From: Nonomuraea jabiensis | Lineage (GTDB): Bacteria; Actinomycetota; Actinomycetes; Streptosporangiales; Streptosporangiaceae | NCBI RefSeq assembly: GCF_014204795.1 | Contig: NZ_JACHMB010000001.1 | Coordinates: forward strand, 3,968,001 to 4,032,000 | DNA: 64,000 nucleotides | Reading direction: 5' to 3' | In this document: positions 15,809 through 24,837 of the stretch, one piece after another | Numbering within the stretch: position 1 is the first letter of the stretch | Layout of the letters: each line of letters opens with the position of its first letter | Made by a program: the position numbers and the translations under genes | Notes under the pieces: generated by a model | Told to the model about the DNA's origin: nothing | What the model saw: the letters and a program-made list of their open reading frames with translations, nothing else | The model's database searches: none

Positions 15809-15823
15809 GTCCTAAAGTAGGAC
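15809..15823. promoter_or_regulatory. Palindrome upstream of the CbiM gene
   Basis: GTCCTA-aag-TAGGAC is a perfect palindrome 26 bases upstream of the transporter start. A wider pair, TGCAAG and CTTGCA, flanks it. It could bind a metal-responsive repressor, but no known Nur, Zur or cobalamin-riboswitch consensus is matched convincingly. Confidence 0.4.
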
Positions 15824-15849
15824 CGTTTGCTCTTGCAGGAGGTGTGCCG

Positions 15850-16851
15850 GTGCACGTACCAGATGGCTTCTTCAACGCGGCGACGTCCATCTCGGCCGGG
15901 GTGGTGGCGGCGGCCGGGGTCACCGTCTGCCTGCGCGGGGCGCGGCGCGAGCTCGACGACCGGACCGCTCCCATGGCCGGGCTCGTCGCGGCCTTCATCT
16001 TCGCCGTGCAGATGCTCAACTTCCCCGTCGCCGCCGGCACCAGCGGCCACCTGCTGGGCGGTGCGCTGGCCGCGATACTCGTCGGGCCGTACACGGGTGT
16101 GCTGTGCATGGCCGTGGTCCTCCTCGTGCAGGGGGTGTTCTTCGCCGACGGCGGGCTGACCGCGCTCGGCGTCAACATCACGATCATGGGCATCGTCACC
16201 GTGGTGGTCGGCTGGGGGATCTTCCGGGCGGTGGCGGGGCTGTCCAGGGGACGCGTGACGGTGGCGGCGTTCCTGGCGGCGCTGGTGTCGGTGCCGGCCT
16301 CCGCGCTGGCGTTCACGCTGCTGTTCTGGATCGGGGGGACCGCGCCGATCGAGGTGGGCGCGGTGGCGGCGGCCATGGGAGGCGTGCACGTCCTGATCGG
16401 GATCGGCGAGGCGGTGATCACGGCCGTGACCGTCGGCGCGGTCCTGGCCGTGCGGCCCGACCTCGTGTACGGCGCCCGCGGCCTGACCAGGCCCCTGGTC
16501 CTGCGCGACGCCGATGGCGCGACCACCACCGTGGGCGGGCAGGAGCAGCCGGCCGCCGCGCCCGGCAGGCTCAAGCCGTTCCTGCTCGGAGGGGTCGGCC
16601 TGACGCTGGTCCTGGCCGGGGTCGTGTCGTTCTTCGCCTCGTCCTCGCCCGACGGGCTGGAGGCGGTCGCCGAGAACAAGGGCTTCCTCGGCCAGGCGTC
16701 CGACCACCTGGTGACGTGGGGGCTGGCCGACTACGGCGAGGTGGGCGGCATCCCCGTCGGCGTGGCCGGGATCATCGGCGTCGGGCTCGTGCTGCTCATC
16801 GCCGGGGCCGTGGCGTACGCCGCCCGCGGCCGCGACACGGCCAAGGTGTGA
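15850..16851 (+). CDS. cbiM: ECF transporter S component, CbiM/NikM fused to CbiN/PDGLE domain
   Basis: A 333-residue polytopic membrane protein for cobalt or nickel uptake. The N-terminus reads (M)HVPDGFF; in this family the free N-terminus and His2 bind the metal, so the start matters. GTG at 15850 gives His at position 2 and has AGGAGG seven bases upstream, while GTG at 15844 would put the ribosome site one base away. Another ligand is likely the His of GTSGHLLGG. Seven or so membrane segments follow, then a PDGLE segment (SSSPDGLEAVAENKGF) with a final helix, i.e. a CbiN/NikN-like subunit fused on. It is the first gene of a cbiMQO operon. Confidence 0.9.
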   Translation: MHVPDGFFNAATSISAGVVAAAGVTVCLRGARRELDDRTAPMAGLVAAFIFAVQMLNFPVAAGTSGHLLGGALAAILVGPYTGVLCMAVVLLVQGVFFADGGLTALGVNITIMGIVTVVVGWGIFRAVAGLSRGRVTVAAFLAALVSVPASALAFTLLFWIGGTAPIEVGAVAAAMGGVHVLIGIGEAVITAVTVGAVLAVRPDLVYGARGLTRPLVLRDADGATTTVGGQEQPAAAPGRLKPFLLGGVGLTLVLAGVVSFFASSSPDGLEAVAENKGFLGQASDHLVTWGLADYGEVGGIPVGVAGIIGVGLVLLIAGAVAYAARGRDTAKV

Positions 16852-16854
16852 CGC

Positions 16855-17606
16855 GTGGGCGCGGGGCACCATCACCAGCTCTACCTGCCGGGCGACTCGG
16901 TCGTGCACCGGCTGCCGCCGCAGTGCAAGCTGCTGGCCGTCTTCGCCTTCGCGATCGTGGTGGTGGCCACGCCGAGGGAGCGGTTCTGGGCGTTCGCGGT
17001 CTACGCCGCCCTGCTGGGAGCCGTGGCGGTGGCCGCGCGGGTGCCGCTGGCGTACGTGCTGCGGCGGATGGTGATCGAGGTGCCCTTCGTGCTGTTCGCC
17101 TTCCTCATCCCGGTCATCGGGCTGGGGGAGCGGACGACGGTCCTGGGGGTCTCGCTGAGCGTGCCCGGCCTCTGGGCGGCCTGGAACATCCTGGCCAAGG
17201 CCACGCTCGGCGTGATCGCCTCCATCCTGCTCGCGGCCACCACCGAGCCGCGGGTGATCCTGATCGGCGCCCAGCGGCTGCGGCTGCCGGCCCTGCTGGT
17301 GCAGATCGCCATGTTCATGCTGAGATACATGGACGTGATCGTGGACGAGATGCGGCGGATGCGGGTGGCCAGGGAGTCGCGCGGCTTCGAGGCGCGTGAC
17401 CTGCGGCACGTCCCGGTGATCGCCCGGTCCGCCGGGGCGCTGTTCATCCGTTCGTACGAGCGGGGCGAGCGCGTGCATCTGGCCATGCTCAGCCGGGGAT
17501 ACACCGGCAAGATGCCGATAATTCAAGATATTTCGGCATCTGTACGCCAATGGGGCATCGCTCTGGCTCTGCCGGCCGTGGCCCTCGCAGTATGGGGACT
17601 CTCGTG

Positions 17607-17610
<4 letters not shown>
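16855..17610 (+). CDS. cbiQ: ECF transporter T component CbiQ
   Basis: A 251-residue membrane protein with about five membrane segments and the two coupling-helix motifs with Ala-Arg-Gly/Ser-Arg-Gly signatures (VARESRGFEARD and LSRGYTGKMP) that grip the ATPase. The N-terminus is histidine-rich (GAGHHHQLYLPGDS), as in many cobalt/nickel T components. GTG at 16855 follows the CbiM stop after three bases. It couples ATP hydrolysis by CbiO to metal release through CbiM. Confidence 0.9.
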
Positions 17611-18341
<731 letters not shown>

Positions 18342-18436
18342 GGGCATTTATCCGCCTCCCGTCCGCCTCTTCATAGTTTGTGCATGCCCGGGACCCGGGG
18401 ATGTCGAAGTACAGTGGCTCATCGAGGAGGGGCCAA

Positions 18437-18775
18437 ATGAAGCTGCGGCTTGCGCGACACGCCCTTGGTGATGCCGTGGTGGTGGCCGTTGAGGGAGAGC
18501 TTGACCTGTTCACCGCACCGTTCCTGCGCGACGAGGTGCGTGACGCGATCAAGCAGGACAGCGCCAGGCTGGTGCTCGACCTGCAGCAGCTGTCGTTCAT
18601 GGACTCCAGCGGCCTGTCGGTGCTGATCGAGGCCTGGCGGCTGGCGACGGGCGAGGGCGGCGGCGTGTCCCTGGCGGCGCCCCAGGCGCCCGTGGCGCGC
18701 ATTCTCCGTACGACGGGGCTCGACCGGCGCATCAAGGTCTACGCCGACGTCGACAGCGCTGTGGGTGAGATTTGA
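18437..18775 (+). CDS. STAS-domain anti-sigma factor antagonist
   Basis: A 112-residue SpoIIAA/RsbV-type protein. The phosphorylatable serine lies in FMDSSGLSVLIEAW and the fold starts with VVVAVEGELDLFTAPFL. Unphosphorylated, such proteins sequester a kinase anti-sigma factor and free a sigma factor; phosphorylation by the kinase shuts this off. The ATG at 18437 has GAGGAGGGG upstream. No kinase or sigma partner is adjacent; the PP2C/HATPase protein at 28347 is a possible distant partner (inference). Confidence 0.9.
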   Translation: MKLRLARHALGDAVVVAVEGELDLFTAPFLRDEVRDAIKQDSARLVLDLQQLSFMDSSGLSVLIEAWRLATGEGGGVSLAAPQAPVARILRTTGLDRRIKVYADVDSAVGEI

Positions 18776-18787
18776 CGCCCCCCGAGT

Positions 18788-18800
18788 AGAACTTCATTCG
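18788..18800 (+). promoter_or_regulatory. Beta-oxidation motif, copy 1 (AGAAC-N3-RTTCK)
   Basis: AGAACTTCATTCG lies 24 bases upstream of the hydroxyacyl-CoA dehydrogenase start. The same spacing and half-sites appear before the thiolase (42188) and the acyl-CoA dehydrogenase (36962). Confidence 0.5.
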
Positions 18801-18823
18801 GTCGGCGGGTTAGGGTCCGGGAT

Positions 18824-19597
18824 ATGGACGTGAACGGATCTGCAGCAATCATCTCCGGCGGCGCCAGCGGCCTCGGCGAGGCCACGGCCCGCGAGCTGGC
18901 CCGCGCGGGCGCCACGGTGGTCGTCGCCGACCTCAACGAGGAGCGCGGCAAGAGCGTCGCCGACGAGATCGGCGGGGTGTTCGTCAAGACCGACGTGTCG
19001 GACGACGAGCAGGTGCAGGCGGCCGTGGACGCGGCGGTGGCCACCGGCAAGCCGCTGCGCGTGGTGGTCAACAGCGCCGGCATCGGCTGGGCCGAGCGCA
19101 CGGTCAACCGTGACGGCAGCCCGCACAACCCGGCCACGTACCGCAAGGTCATCGAGGTCAACCTGATCGGCACGTTCAACCTCATGCGCATCGGCGCCGC
19201 GGCGATCGCCAAGGCGGAGCCGGCCGACGCCGACGGGCAGCGGGGCGTGGTGATCAACACGGCCTCCGTGGCGGCGCTGGAGGGCCAGACGGGGCAGCTG
19301 GCGTACTCGGCCTCCAAGGGAGGCATCGTGGGCATGACGGTGCCCGCGGCACGCGACCTGGCCGCGATCGGCGTGCGGGTCAACACGATCTGCCCGGGCA
19401 TCATCGACACGCCCATCTACGGCTTCACGCCGGACTCGGAGGAGTTCAAGGCCAAGCTCGTGGCGCCGGTGGTGTTCCCCAAGCGCATGGGGCGGGCCGA
19501 CGAGTTCGCGCACCTGGTGCACTCGCTGATCCAGAACGACTACATGAACGCCGAGGTCATCCGCTTCGACGGCGGCATCCGCTTCCAGCCCAAGTGA
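18824..19597 (+). CDS. 3-hydroxyacyl-CoA dehydrogenase (SDR, HSD10-like)
   Basis: A 257-residue short-chain dehydrogenase. It has the cofactor motif SGGASGLGEATA (11-22), NSAG (83-86), and the triad S148, Y161, K165 (YSASK). The whole sequence, ending GMTVPAARDLAAIGVRVN and later FDGGIRFQPK, resembles mitochondrial HSD10 (3-hydroxy-2-methylbutyryl/3-hydroxyacyl-CoA dehydrogenase). It likely performs the NAD-dependent third step of fatty-acid or branched-chain beta-oxidation. The crotonase gene follows seven bases after its stop, so it makes an operon carrying two consecutive beta-oxidation steps. Confidence 0.88.
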   Translation: MDVNGSAAIISGGASGLGEATARELARAGATVVVADLNEERGKSVADEIGGVFVKTDVSDDEQVQAAVDAAVATGKPLRVVVNSAGIGWAERTVNRDGSPHNPATYRKVIEVNLIGTFNLMRIGAAAIAKAEPADADGQRGVVINTASVAALEGQTGQLAYSASKGGIVGMTVPAARDLAAIGVRVNTICPGIIDTPIYGFTPDSEEFKAKLVAPVVFPKRMGRADEFAHLVHSLIQNDYMNAEVIRFDGGIRFQPK

Positions 19598-19604
19598 GGT
19601 CTCG

Positions 19605-20369
19605 TTGTCTGACGAAGTGCTCGTCGAGGAATCCGAGAACGTCGCCGTAATCACGATAAATCGCCCTAAAGCGAGGAACGCCATCAACGGGGCGGTGGCG
19701 CGGGGGATCGCCGAGGCGCTGGACGCGCTCGACGCCCGCCCTGACATTTCCGCCTATGTCCTGACCGGTGCCGGCGGCACCTTCTCCGCCGGCATGGACC
19801 TCAAGGGGTTCCTGTCCGGCGACTTCCCGGTGGTCGAGGGGCGCGGCTTCGGCGGGCTCACCGAGTCGCCGCCGAAGAAGCCGCTGGTGGCCGCCGTGGA
19901 GGGGTACGCGCTCGCGGGCGGGTTCGAGCTGGCGCTGTCGTGCGACGTCATCGTGGCGTCGTCGGAGGCCAAGTTCGGCCTGCCGGAGCCCAAGCGCGGG
20001 CTGGTGGCGGGCGCGGGCGGCGTCATGCGGCTGCCGCGCCGGATCCCGTACCACGTGGCCATGGAGATCGCCCTGACCGGCGACCACTATCCGGCGGCGC
20101 GGCTGTACGAGCTCGGGTTGGTCAACCGGATCACCGTGCCGGGGGAGGCGCTGGAGGGGGCGCTGGAGCTGGCCCGCAAGATCGCCGCCAACGCGCCGCT
20201 GGCGCTCGCCGCGACCAAGAAGGTGATCATCGAGTCGCAGGACTGGTCGCTGGAGGAGATGTTCGCCAAGCAGGGGGCGATCGTCGGGCCGGTGTTCGGC
20301 TCGAAGGACGCCATGGAGGGCGCGGCCGCCTTCGCCGAGAAGCGCGCCCCCCGCTGGACGGGCGAGTAA
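19605..20369 (+). CDS. Enoyl-CoA hydratase/isomerase (crotonase)
   Basis: A 254-residue crotonase. The CoA and oxyanion-hole elements are GGTFSAGMDLKGF and AVEGYALAGGFELALSCD, with a catalytic-position glutamate in GLPEPKRGL; only one of the two hydratase glutamates is evident, so isomerase or other crotonase chemistry is possible. It begins with TTG at 19605, next to GTGAGGT overlapping the stop of the upstream dehydrogenase, indicating coupling. Its role with that dehydrogenase is beta-oxidation. A strong terminator follows. Confidence 0.9.
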   Translation: MSDEVLVEESENVAVITINRPKARNAINGAVARGIAEALDALDARPDISAYVLTGAGGTFSAGMDLKGFLSGDFPVVEGRGFGGLTESPPKKPLVAAVEGYALAGGFELALSCDVIVASSEAKFGLPEPKRGLVAGAGGVMRLPRRIPYHVAMEIALTGDHYPAARLYELGLVNRITVPGEALEGALELARKIAANAPLALAATKKVIIESQDWSLEEMFAKQGAIVGPVFGSKDAMEGAAAFAEKRAPRWTGE

Positions 20370-20760
20370 CCACCCGGCGCCAGGCCTCTTACGGGCGGGA
20401 GAGCCCACCGCACTGGCTCTCCCGCCCGGGTGCCCGCCACCGGACGCCCCTCACCCGCCCTACGACGCCGCCCCGCTCCTTCCCGACGACCCTCAGCCCG
20501 CCACTACCTCCCGAAGGCCTTCACCCCGCCGCTCGACGGCGCTCAGCCCACCGCTCCGCTGCCCGACGGCGCTCAGCCGCCGAGGGACCCCAGCCCGCTT
20601 TGCACCGATGCTTGCATGCGCCCGGCCGCCGTGCGCGGGGACGGGGCGGCCCGCCTCTCTTCCGACGGACCCCCGGATTCCGTCAGGGGCGGCTTTTAGC
20701 GCGTGCATAAGTGTTCCTGGCTACGGTAAAGAAAGAGAAGGCAACGTACCGGGAGAGCGC
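20370..20760. other. Intergenic region, 391 bases
   Basis: After the terminator at 20392 this stretch is extremely C-rich on the plus strand and holds a 15-base direct repeat, CGACGGCGCTCAGCC, at 20534 and 20564. Open frames here lack ribosome binding sites and are compositionally like noncoding high-GC sequence. The promoter of the rhomboid gene must lie near its 3' end, which is AT-richer (about 20700-20745). Confidence 0.5.
20392..20428 (+). terminator. Terminator after the crotonase gene
   Basis: A perfect 14-base-pair stem (CGGGCGGGAGAGCC with GGCTCTCCCGCCCG) and a nine-base loop, 22 bases after the crotonase stop. Confidence 0.85.
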
Positions 20761-21384
20761 ATGAGCGACTATTCGGGTCACAGGTTCGAGTCGGCCAAGC
20801 GTGGCGCCGGGGCGCTCCTGTCCGGTGCGCTGAGCGCGCTCGCCGTCGTGGTCGCCATGCTGGCCGTGATGTGGGTCGTCGAGGGCGTCGACTTCGTGCT
20901 GAACGGCAGGCTCGACCGCGAGTTCGGCATCATCGGCTGGGAGCCCGACGGCCTGATCGGCATCCTGTTCGCCCCGTTCCTGCACGGCGGCTTCGGCCAT
21001 CTCATGGCCAACTCGCTCCCGCTGCTGGTCCTCGGCTTCCTGGCCGGCCTGCGTGACCTGCGCAAGTTCCTGTGGGCCAGCGTGCTGATCATCCTCATCG
21101 GCGGCCTCGGCACCTGGCTGACCAGCCCCAACGTCTACACGGTCGGCGCCAGCGGCCTGATCTTCGGCTACTTCGGGTTCATCCTGGCCCGCGGCCTGTT
21201 CGACCGCAGGCTGCTCGACATCGTCATCGCCATCGGCGTGGGCTTCGCGTACTGGGGGATCCTGGCGGGCCTGCTGCCCAACCAGCAGGGCATCTCCTGG
21301 CAGGGCCACCTGTTCGGGCTCATCGGCGGCGTGGTGGCCGGCTGGGTGCTGCGCCGCAAGCGCCGCGAGATCCCGGCGTACTGA
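20761..21384 (+). CDS. Rhomboid-family intramembrane serine protease
   Basis: A 207-residue membrane protein with six predicted membrane segments. The catalytic serine is in VGASGLIFGYFG and the catalytic histidine in WQGHLFGLIGG; HGGFGHLMANS is the conserved oxyanion/His-Asn region. Rhomboids cleave membrane-anchored substrates within the bilayer. The ATG at 20761 follows GGGAGAG. It ends three bases before the convergent YqhA-like gene. Substrates are unknown. Confidence 0.92.
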   Translation: MSDYSGHRFESAKRGAGALLSGALSALAVVVAMLAVMWVVEGVDFVLNGRLDREFGIIGWEPDGLIGILFAPFLHGGFGHLMANSLPLLVLGFLAGLRDLRKFLWASVLIILIGGLGTWLTSPNVYTVGASGLIFGYFGFILARGLFDRRLLDIVIAIGVGFAYWGILAGLLPNQQGISWQGHLFGLIGGVVAGWVLRRKRREIPAY

Positions 21385-21387
21385 GGG

Positions 21388-21975
21388 TCAGAGATGTGAC
21401 CGCGTGTGCTCCGCCGGGGAGGTGGACAGCAGGCGGTCGATGTAGGCGAGGCCGATGGCCGAGGCCACGAAGGCCAGGTGCATGATCGTCTGCCACATGA
21501 TCTTGTCGTTGGGCGTCGACTGGGCCCTGATGAACGTCTGCAGCAGGTGCACCGACGAGATGCCGATGATGGCCGTGGCCAGCTTGACCTTCAGCACGTT
21601 GGCGTTGACGTGGGAGAGCCACTCGGGCTCGTCGGGATGGTCGTTGAGGTTGATGCGGGAGACGAAGGTCTCGTAACCGCCGATGATCACCATGATCAGC
21701 AAGTTGGAGATCATCACCACGTCGATGAGCGCCAGGACCGTGAGCATGACCACGACCTCGGGCGTCGGCGTCGTCGAGGTGACCGGGGCGGTGTGCAGGA
21801 ACACCGTCTCGATCAGGTGCCACAGTTCCAGCGCGAACTGCCAGACGTAGACCGCCTGGGCCACGATGAGGCCCAGATAGAGCGGGACCTGGAGCCAGCG
21901 GCTGGCGAACATCAGATAGCCGAGGCTCTTCGGCCGCGAGATGCCCTGGCCGGATCTGACTTTTTCGGGCAACAA
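21388..21975 (-). CDS. YqhA-family (UPF0114) membrane protein
   Basis: A 195-residue inner-membrane protein with three to four membrane segments, matching the YqhA family: FASRWLQVPLYLGL, LIDVVMISNLLIMVIIGGYE, WLSHVNANVLKVKLATAIIG and SSVHLLQTF. The family's function is unknown. The start is one of two consecutive TTG codons (21975 or 21972) after AGGAAAC. It is divergent from the BlaI-like regulator with only 34 bases between the genes, so their promoters overlap. Confidence 0.85.
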   Translation of the reverse strand: MLPEKVRSGQGISRPKSLGYLMFASRWLQVPLYLGLIVAQAVYVWQFALELWHLIETVFLHTAPVTSTTPTPEVVVMLTVLALIDVVMISNLLIMVIIGGYETFVSRINLNDHPDEPEWLSHVNANVLKVKLATAIIGISSVHLLQTFIRAQSTPNDKIMWQTIMHLAFVASAIGLAYIDRLLSTSPAEHTRSHL

Positions 21976-22009
21976 TGTTTCCTACTAATCGAGCCGGAGG
22001 ATTGGTCAG

Positions 22010-22378
22010 TTGGCGAACCTGGGGTTCCTGGAACGCGCGATCATGGACGTGCTGTGGGATGCCGGGAAACCGATGCGCGTCAGGGAGCTTCTGGTCCGGC
22101 TCAACGAGGAGCGCGAACTGGCGTACACGACGGTGCAGACCGTGGCCGAGCGGCTGGTGAAGAAGGGCCTGCTCGAACGTACGCCGTACCGCAACGCGTT
22201 CCGCTACGCCGCGGTCAAGTCGAGGGACGAGCACGTCGCCGACCTCATGCTCGAAGCACTCTCGGCCGGCGGCGACAGGTTGCCGGTGCTGGCCAGGTTC
22301 GCGCAGAGCGTCGAGGAGGAGGACGCGCTCGCCCTCATGGAGGAGCTGTCACGCCGTCAGAGGCGCTCGACCACGTAG
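22010..22378 (+). CDS. BlaI/MecI/CopY-family winged-helix repressor
   Basis: A 122-residue regulator with the penicillinase-repressor winged helix: LERAIMDVLWDAGKPMRVRE, then YTTVQTVAERLVKKGLLERT. The C-terminal helices should dimerise. The start is TTG at 22010 with GCCGGAGG upstream. No BlaR1-type sensor protease is adjacent, so either the partner is distant or the signal is different. It is divergent from the YqhA-like gene and its 3' end overlaps serC by 22 bases. Confidence 0.88.
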   Translation: MANLGFLERAIMDVLWDAGKPMRVRELLVRLNEERELAYTTVQTVAERLVKKGLLERTPYRNAFRYAAVKSRDEHVADLMLEALSAGGDRLPVLARFAQSVEEEDALALMEELSRRQRRSTT

Positions 22379-23466
22379 TCGACGCAGACCGTCAGCGCCT
22401 CGACGTCGGCCGGGTCGATGGCCGGGAACATCGCGATGCGCAGCTGGTTGCGGCCCAGCTTGCGGTAGGGCTCGGTGTCGACGATGCCGTTGGCGCGCAG
22501 CACCTTGGCCACGGCGGCGGCGTCGACGGAGTCGGCGAAGTCGATCGTGCCGACGACCTGGGAGCGGAACTCCGGAGCGGCGAACGGCGTGGTGTAGGCC
22601 GACTTCTCCGCCCACGTGTAGAGGCGCTGGCTGGACTCGGCCGTGCGGGCGGTGGTCCAGGCCAGGCCGCCGTTGGAGTTCATCCAGTCGAGCTGGTCGG
22701 CCAGCAGGAACAGCGTGGCCACGGCCGGCGTGTTGTAGGTCTGGTCCTTGGCGGAGTTGTCGATCGCGACCGGCAGGCTGAAGAACTCCGGCACGTAACG
22801 GCCGGTCGCGGCGATCTCCTCGACCCTGGCCAGCGCCCGCGGCGACATGATCGCGATCCACAGGCCGCCGTCGGAGGCGAAGCTCTTCTGCGGGGCGAAG
22901 TAGTAGACGTCGGTCTCGGCGATGTCGACGGGCAGGCCGCCGGCGCCGGAGGTGGCGTCCACGAGCACGAGCGAGTCGTCGGAGCCCACGCGCTGGATGG
23001 GCATGGCGACGCCGGTCGAGGTCTCGTTGTGGGTGAGGGCGTAGGCGTCCACGCCCTCCTCGGCCACGGCGGTCGGGTGGGTGCCGACCTCGGACTTGAT
23101 GACGCTCGGCTCGCCCAGCCACGGGGCCTTCTTGGTGACCGCCGCGAACTTCGAGGAGAACTCGCCGAACGACAGGTGCTGCGACTTTTCGCGGATCAGC
23201 CCGAAGGCGGCGATGTCCCAGAACGCGGTGGTGCCGCCGTTGCCCAGCACGACCTGGTAGCCCTCGGGCAGCGAGAACAGGTCGGCGAGTCCGGAGCGTA
23301 CGCGGCCGACCAGGTTCTTGACCGGCTTCTGGCGGTGGGAGGTGCCCATGAGGCTCGCGCCGGAGGCGGCGAGCGCGGCCAGTTGCTCGGTGCGTACCTT
23401 CGAGGGCCCGCAGCCGAAACGGCCGTCGGCGGGCTTGATGTCAGCGGGAATCACGATGTCAGCCAC
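22357..23466 (-). CDS. serC: Phosphoserine aminotransferase
   Basis: A 369-residue class V aminotransferase of the actinobacterial SerC type. Recognised segments are RFGCGPSKVR, GTSHRQKPVKNLV, the PLP-lysine region YYFAPQKSFASDGG and the late FSLPVAIDNSAKDQTYNTPA. It converts 3-phosphohydroxypyruvate and glutamate to phosphoserine for serine synthesis, and also serves pyridoxal phosphate synthesis. GTG at 23466 (VADIVIPADI) is chosen. It lies downstream of citrate synthase on the same strand, separated by a possible hairpin. Confidence 0.95.
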   Translation of the reverse strand: MADIVIPADIKPADGRFGCGPSKVRTEQLAALAASGASLMGTSHRQKPVKNLVGRVRSGLADLFSLPEGYQVVLGNGGTTAFWDIAAFGLIREKSQHLSFGEFSSKFAAVTKKAPWLGEPSVIKSEVGTHPTAVAEEGVDAYALTHNETSTGVAMPIQRVGSDDSLVLVDATSGAGGLPVDIAETDVYYFAPQKSFASDGGLWIAIMSPRALARVEEIAATGRYVPEFFSLPVAIDNSAKDQTYNTPAVATLFLLADQLDWMNSNGGLAWTTARTAESSQRLYTWAEKSAYTTPFAAPEFRSQVVGTIDFADSVDAAAVAKVLRANGIVDTEPYRKLGRNQLRIAMFPAIDPADVEALTVCVDYVVERL

Positions 23467-23549
23467 CTGACCAGGGTACTGATCCCGCGGGGCTGACAAG
23501 GGACCGGGGCGGGAATCTGAGAAGAAGCCCACACCCGAAATCACGAAAA

Positions 23550-23596
23550 GGCCCCGGGCGCCGCCGAACTCGTGGTGAAGCGGACACGCCGGGGCC
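23550..23596 (-). terminator. Possible terminator between citrate synthase and serC
   Basis: Arms GGCCCCGG and CCGGGGCC lie 8 bases beyond the citrate synthase stop, but the 31-base loop makes this weaker than a typical terminator. Confidence 0.4.
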
Positions 23597-23603
23597 GATC
23601 CCG

Positions 23604-24710
23604 TCAGTTCTTGCCGGTGACCTCGGCGGCGCCGGGCACGTCGCTCAGGGGGCGCGAGGCGGGGCCGACGTAGTTGGCGCTCGGGCGCACGAGGCGGCCC
23701 GTGAGCTTCTGCTCCAGGATGTGCGCGGCCCAGCCGGCCGTGCGGGCGCAGGTGAACATCGAGGTGAACATGTGGGAGGGCACCTCGGCGAAGTCCAGCA
23801 CCACGGCCGCCCAGTATTCGACGTTGGTGGCCAGCACCCGGTCGGGCTTGCGCGCGTGCAGCTCGTCCAGCGCGGCCTGCTCCAGCGCCGCGGCGACCTC
23901 GTAACGGGGGGCGTCGAGCTCCTTGGCGGTGCGGCGGAGCACGCGGGCGCGCGGGTCCTCGGCGCGGTAGACGCGGTGCCCGAAGCCCATGAGCCGGTTG
24001 CCCTTGTCGAGCTCGCTCTGGACGTACTTCTTGGCGTCGCCGAGCTGCTCGACGCCCTCGATCATGTGCAGGACGCGGGCCGGGGCGCCGCCGTGCAGCG
24101 GGCCCGACATGGCGCCGACGGCGCCGGAGAGCGCGGCCGCCACGTCGGCCCCGGTGGAGGCGATGACGCGGGCGGTGAACGTGGAGGCGTTCATGCCGTG
24201 CTCGGCGGCGGAGGTCCAGTAAGCGTCGATGGCCTTGACGTGCTTGGGATCAGGCTCACCGCGCCAGCGGATCATGAAACGTTCGACGATGGTCTCGGCC
24301 TCGTCGACCCGGCTCTGCGGCACCATGGGCAGGCCGAGGCCGCGCGCGGACTGCGCGACGAAGGAGAGAGCCATGACGGAGGCGCGGGCGAGCTGGTCGC
24401 GGGCCTCCTCGTCACTGATGTCGAGCAGGGGCTTGAAGCCGTAGGCCGGAGCCAGCATGGCCAGGGCGCTCTGCACGTCTACGCGGATGTCACCGGAGTG
24501 GACAGGGATGGGGTACGGCTCCGCCGGGGGCAGGCCCGGCTGGAACTTGTTGTCGACCAGCAGGCCCCAAACAGCCCCGAACGGGACGCGGCCGACCAGC
24601 TCCTCAATGTCGACGCCCCGGTATCGAAGGGCGCCCCCTTCTTTGTCCGGTTCCGCGATCTCGGTCTCGAAAGCTACGACGCCTTCGAGCCCGGGTTTGA
24701 AGTCGGACAT
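23604..24710 (-). CDS. citA: Citrate synthase (type II-like, actinobacterial CitA)
   Basis: A 368-residue citrate synthase. Active-site histidines are in SGPLHGGAPARV and MGFGHRVYRAEDPRA, with the catalytic aspartate in VLDFAEVP. It condenses oxaloacetate with acetyl-CoA; related short actinobacterial enzymes can also use propionyl-CoA. It starts with ATG at 24710 (MSDFKPGLEG). It is divergent from pdxH with a 127-base gap; the same neighbourhood of citrate synthase and pdxH occurs in other actinomycetes. Confidence 0.93.
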   Translation of the reverse strand: MSDFKPGLEGVVAFETEIAEPDKEGGALRYRGVDIEELVGRVPFGAVWGLLVDNKFQPGLPPAEPYPIPVHSGDIRVDVQSALAMLAPAYGFKPLLDISDEEARDQLARASVMALSFVAQSARGLGLPMVPQSRVDEAETIVERFMIRWRGEPDPKHVKAIDAYWTSAAEHGMNASTFTARVIASTGADVAAALSGAVGAMSGPLHGGAPARVLHMIEGVEQLGDAKKYVQSELDKGNRLMGFGHRVYRAEDPRARVLRRTAKELDAPRYEVAAALEQAALDELHARKPDRVLATNVEYWAAVVLDFAEVPSHMFTSMFTCARTAGWAAHILEQKLTGRLVRPSANYVGPASRPLSDVPGAAEVTGKN

Positions 24711-24837
24711 ACTCGGCCGCCTCCCTTTCCCTTGCCATGTTTGGGCAATGCCTTGATGTCGAGATACCGGCGGGTCAATTTAACCCCTTCCCAGGTCGTG
24801 CTCGGTCTCGGGACCCGCCGTAAGGCCAAACCCGCTG

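Noticed and set aside
15781..15849. Cobalamin riboswitch before cbiM
   Set aside because: The gap is only about 70 bases and lacks the B12-box (GCCACTG-like) and the extended folds.
13699..17550. A very long minus-strand open frame (over 1,200 codons) across the glycosyltransferase and transporter genes
   Set aside because: It is antisense to well-supported genes, has His/Arg/Pro-rich low-information protein sequence, and no start or ribosome site. Such frames arise from third-position GC bias.
20430..20708. Small open frames in the gap before the rhomboid gene
   Set aside because: C-rich stretch without ribosome sites; frames overlap on both strands; no recognisable protein pattern.
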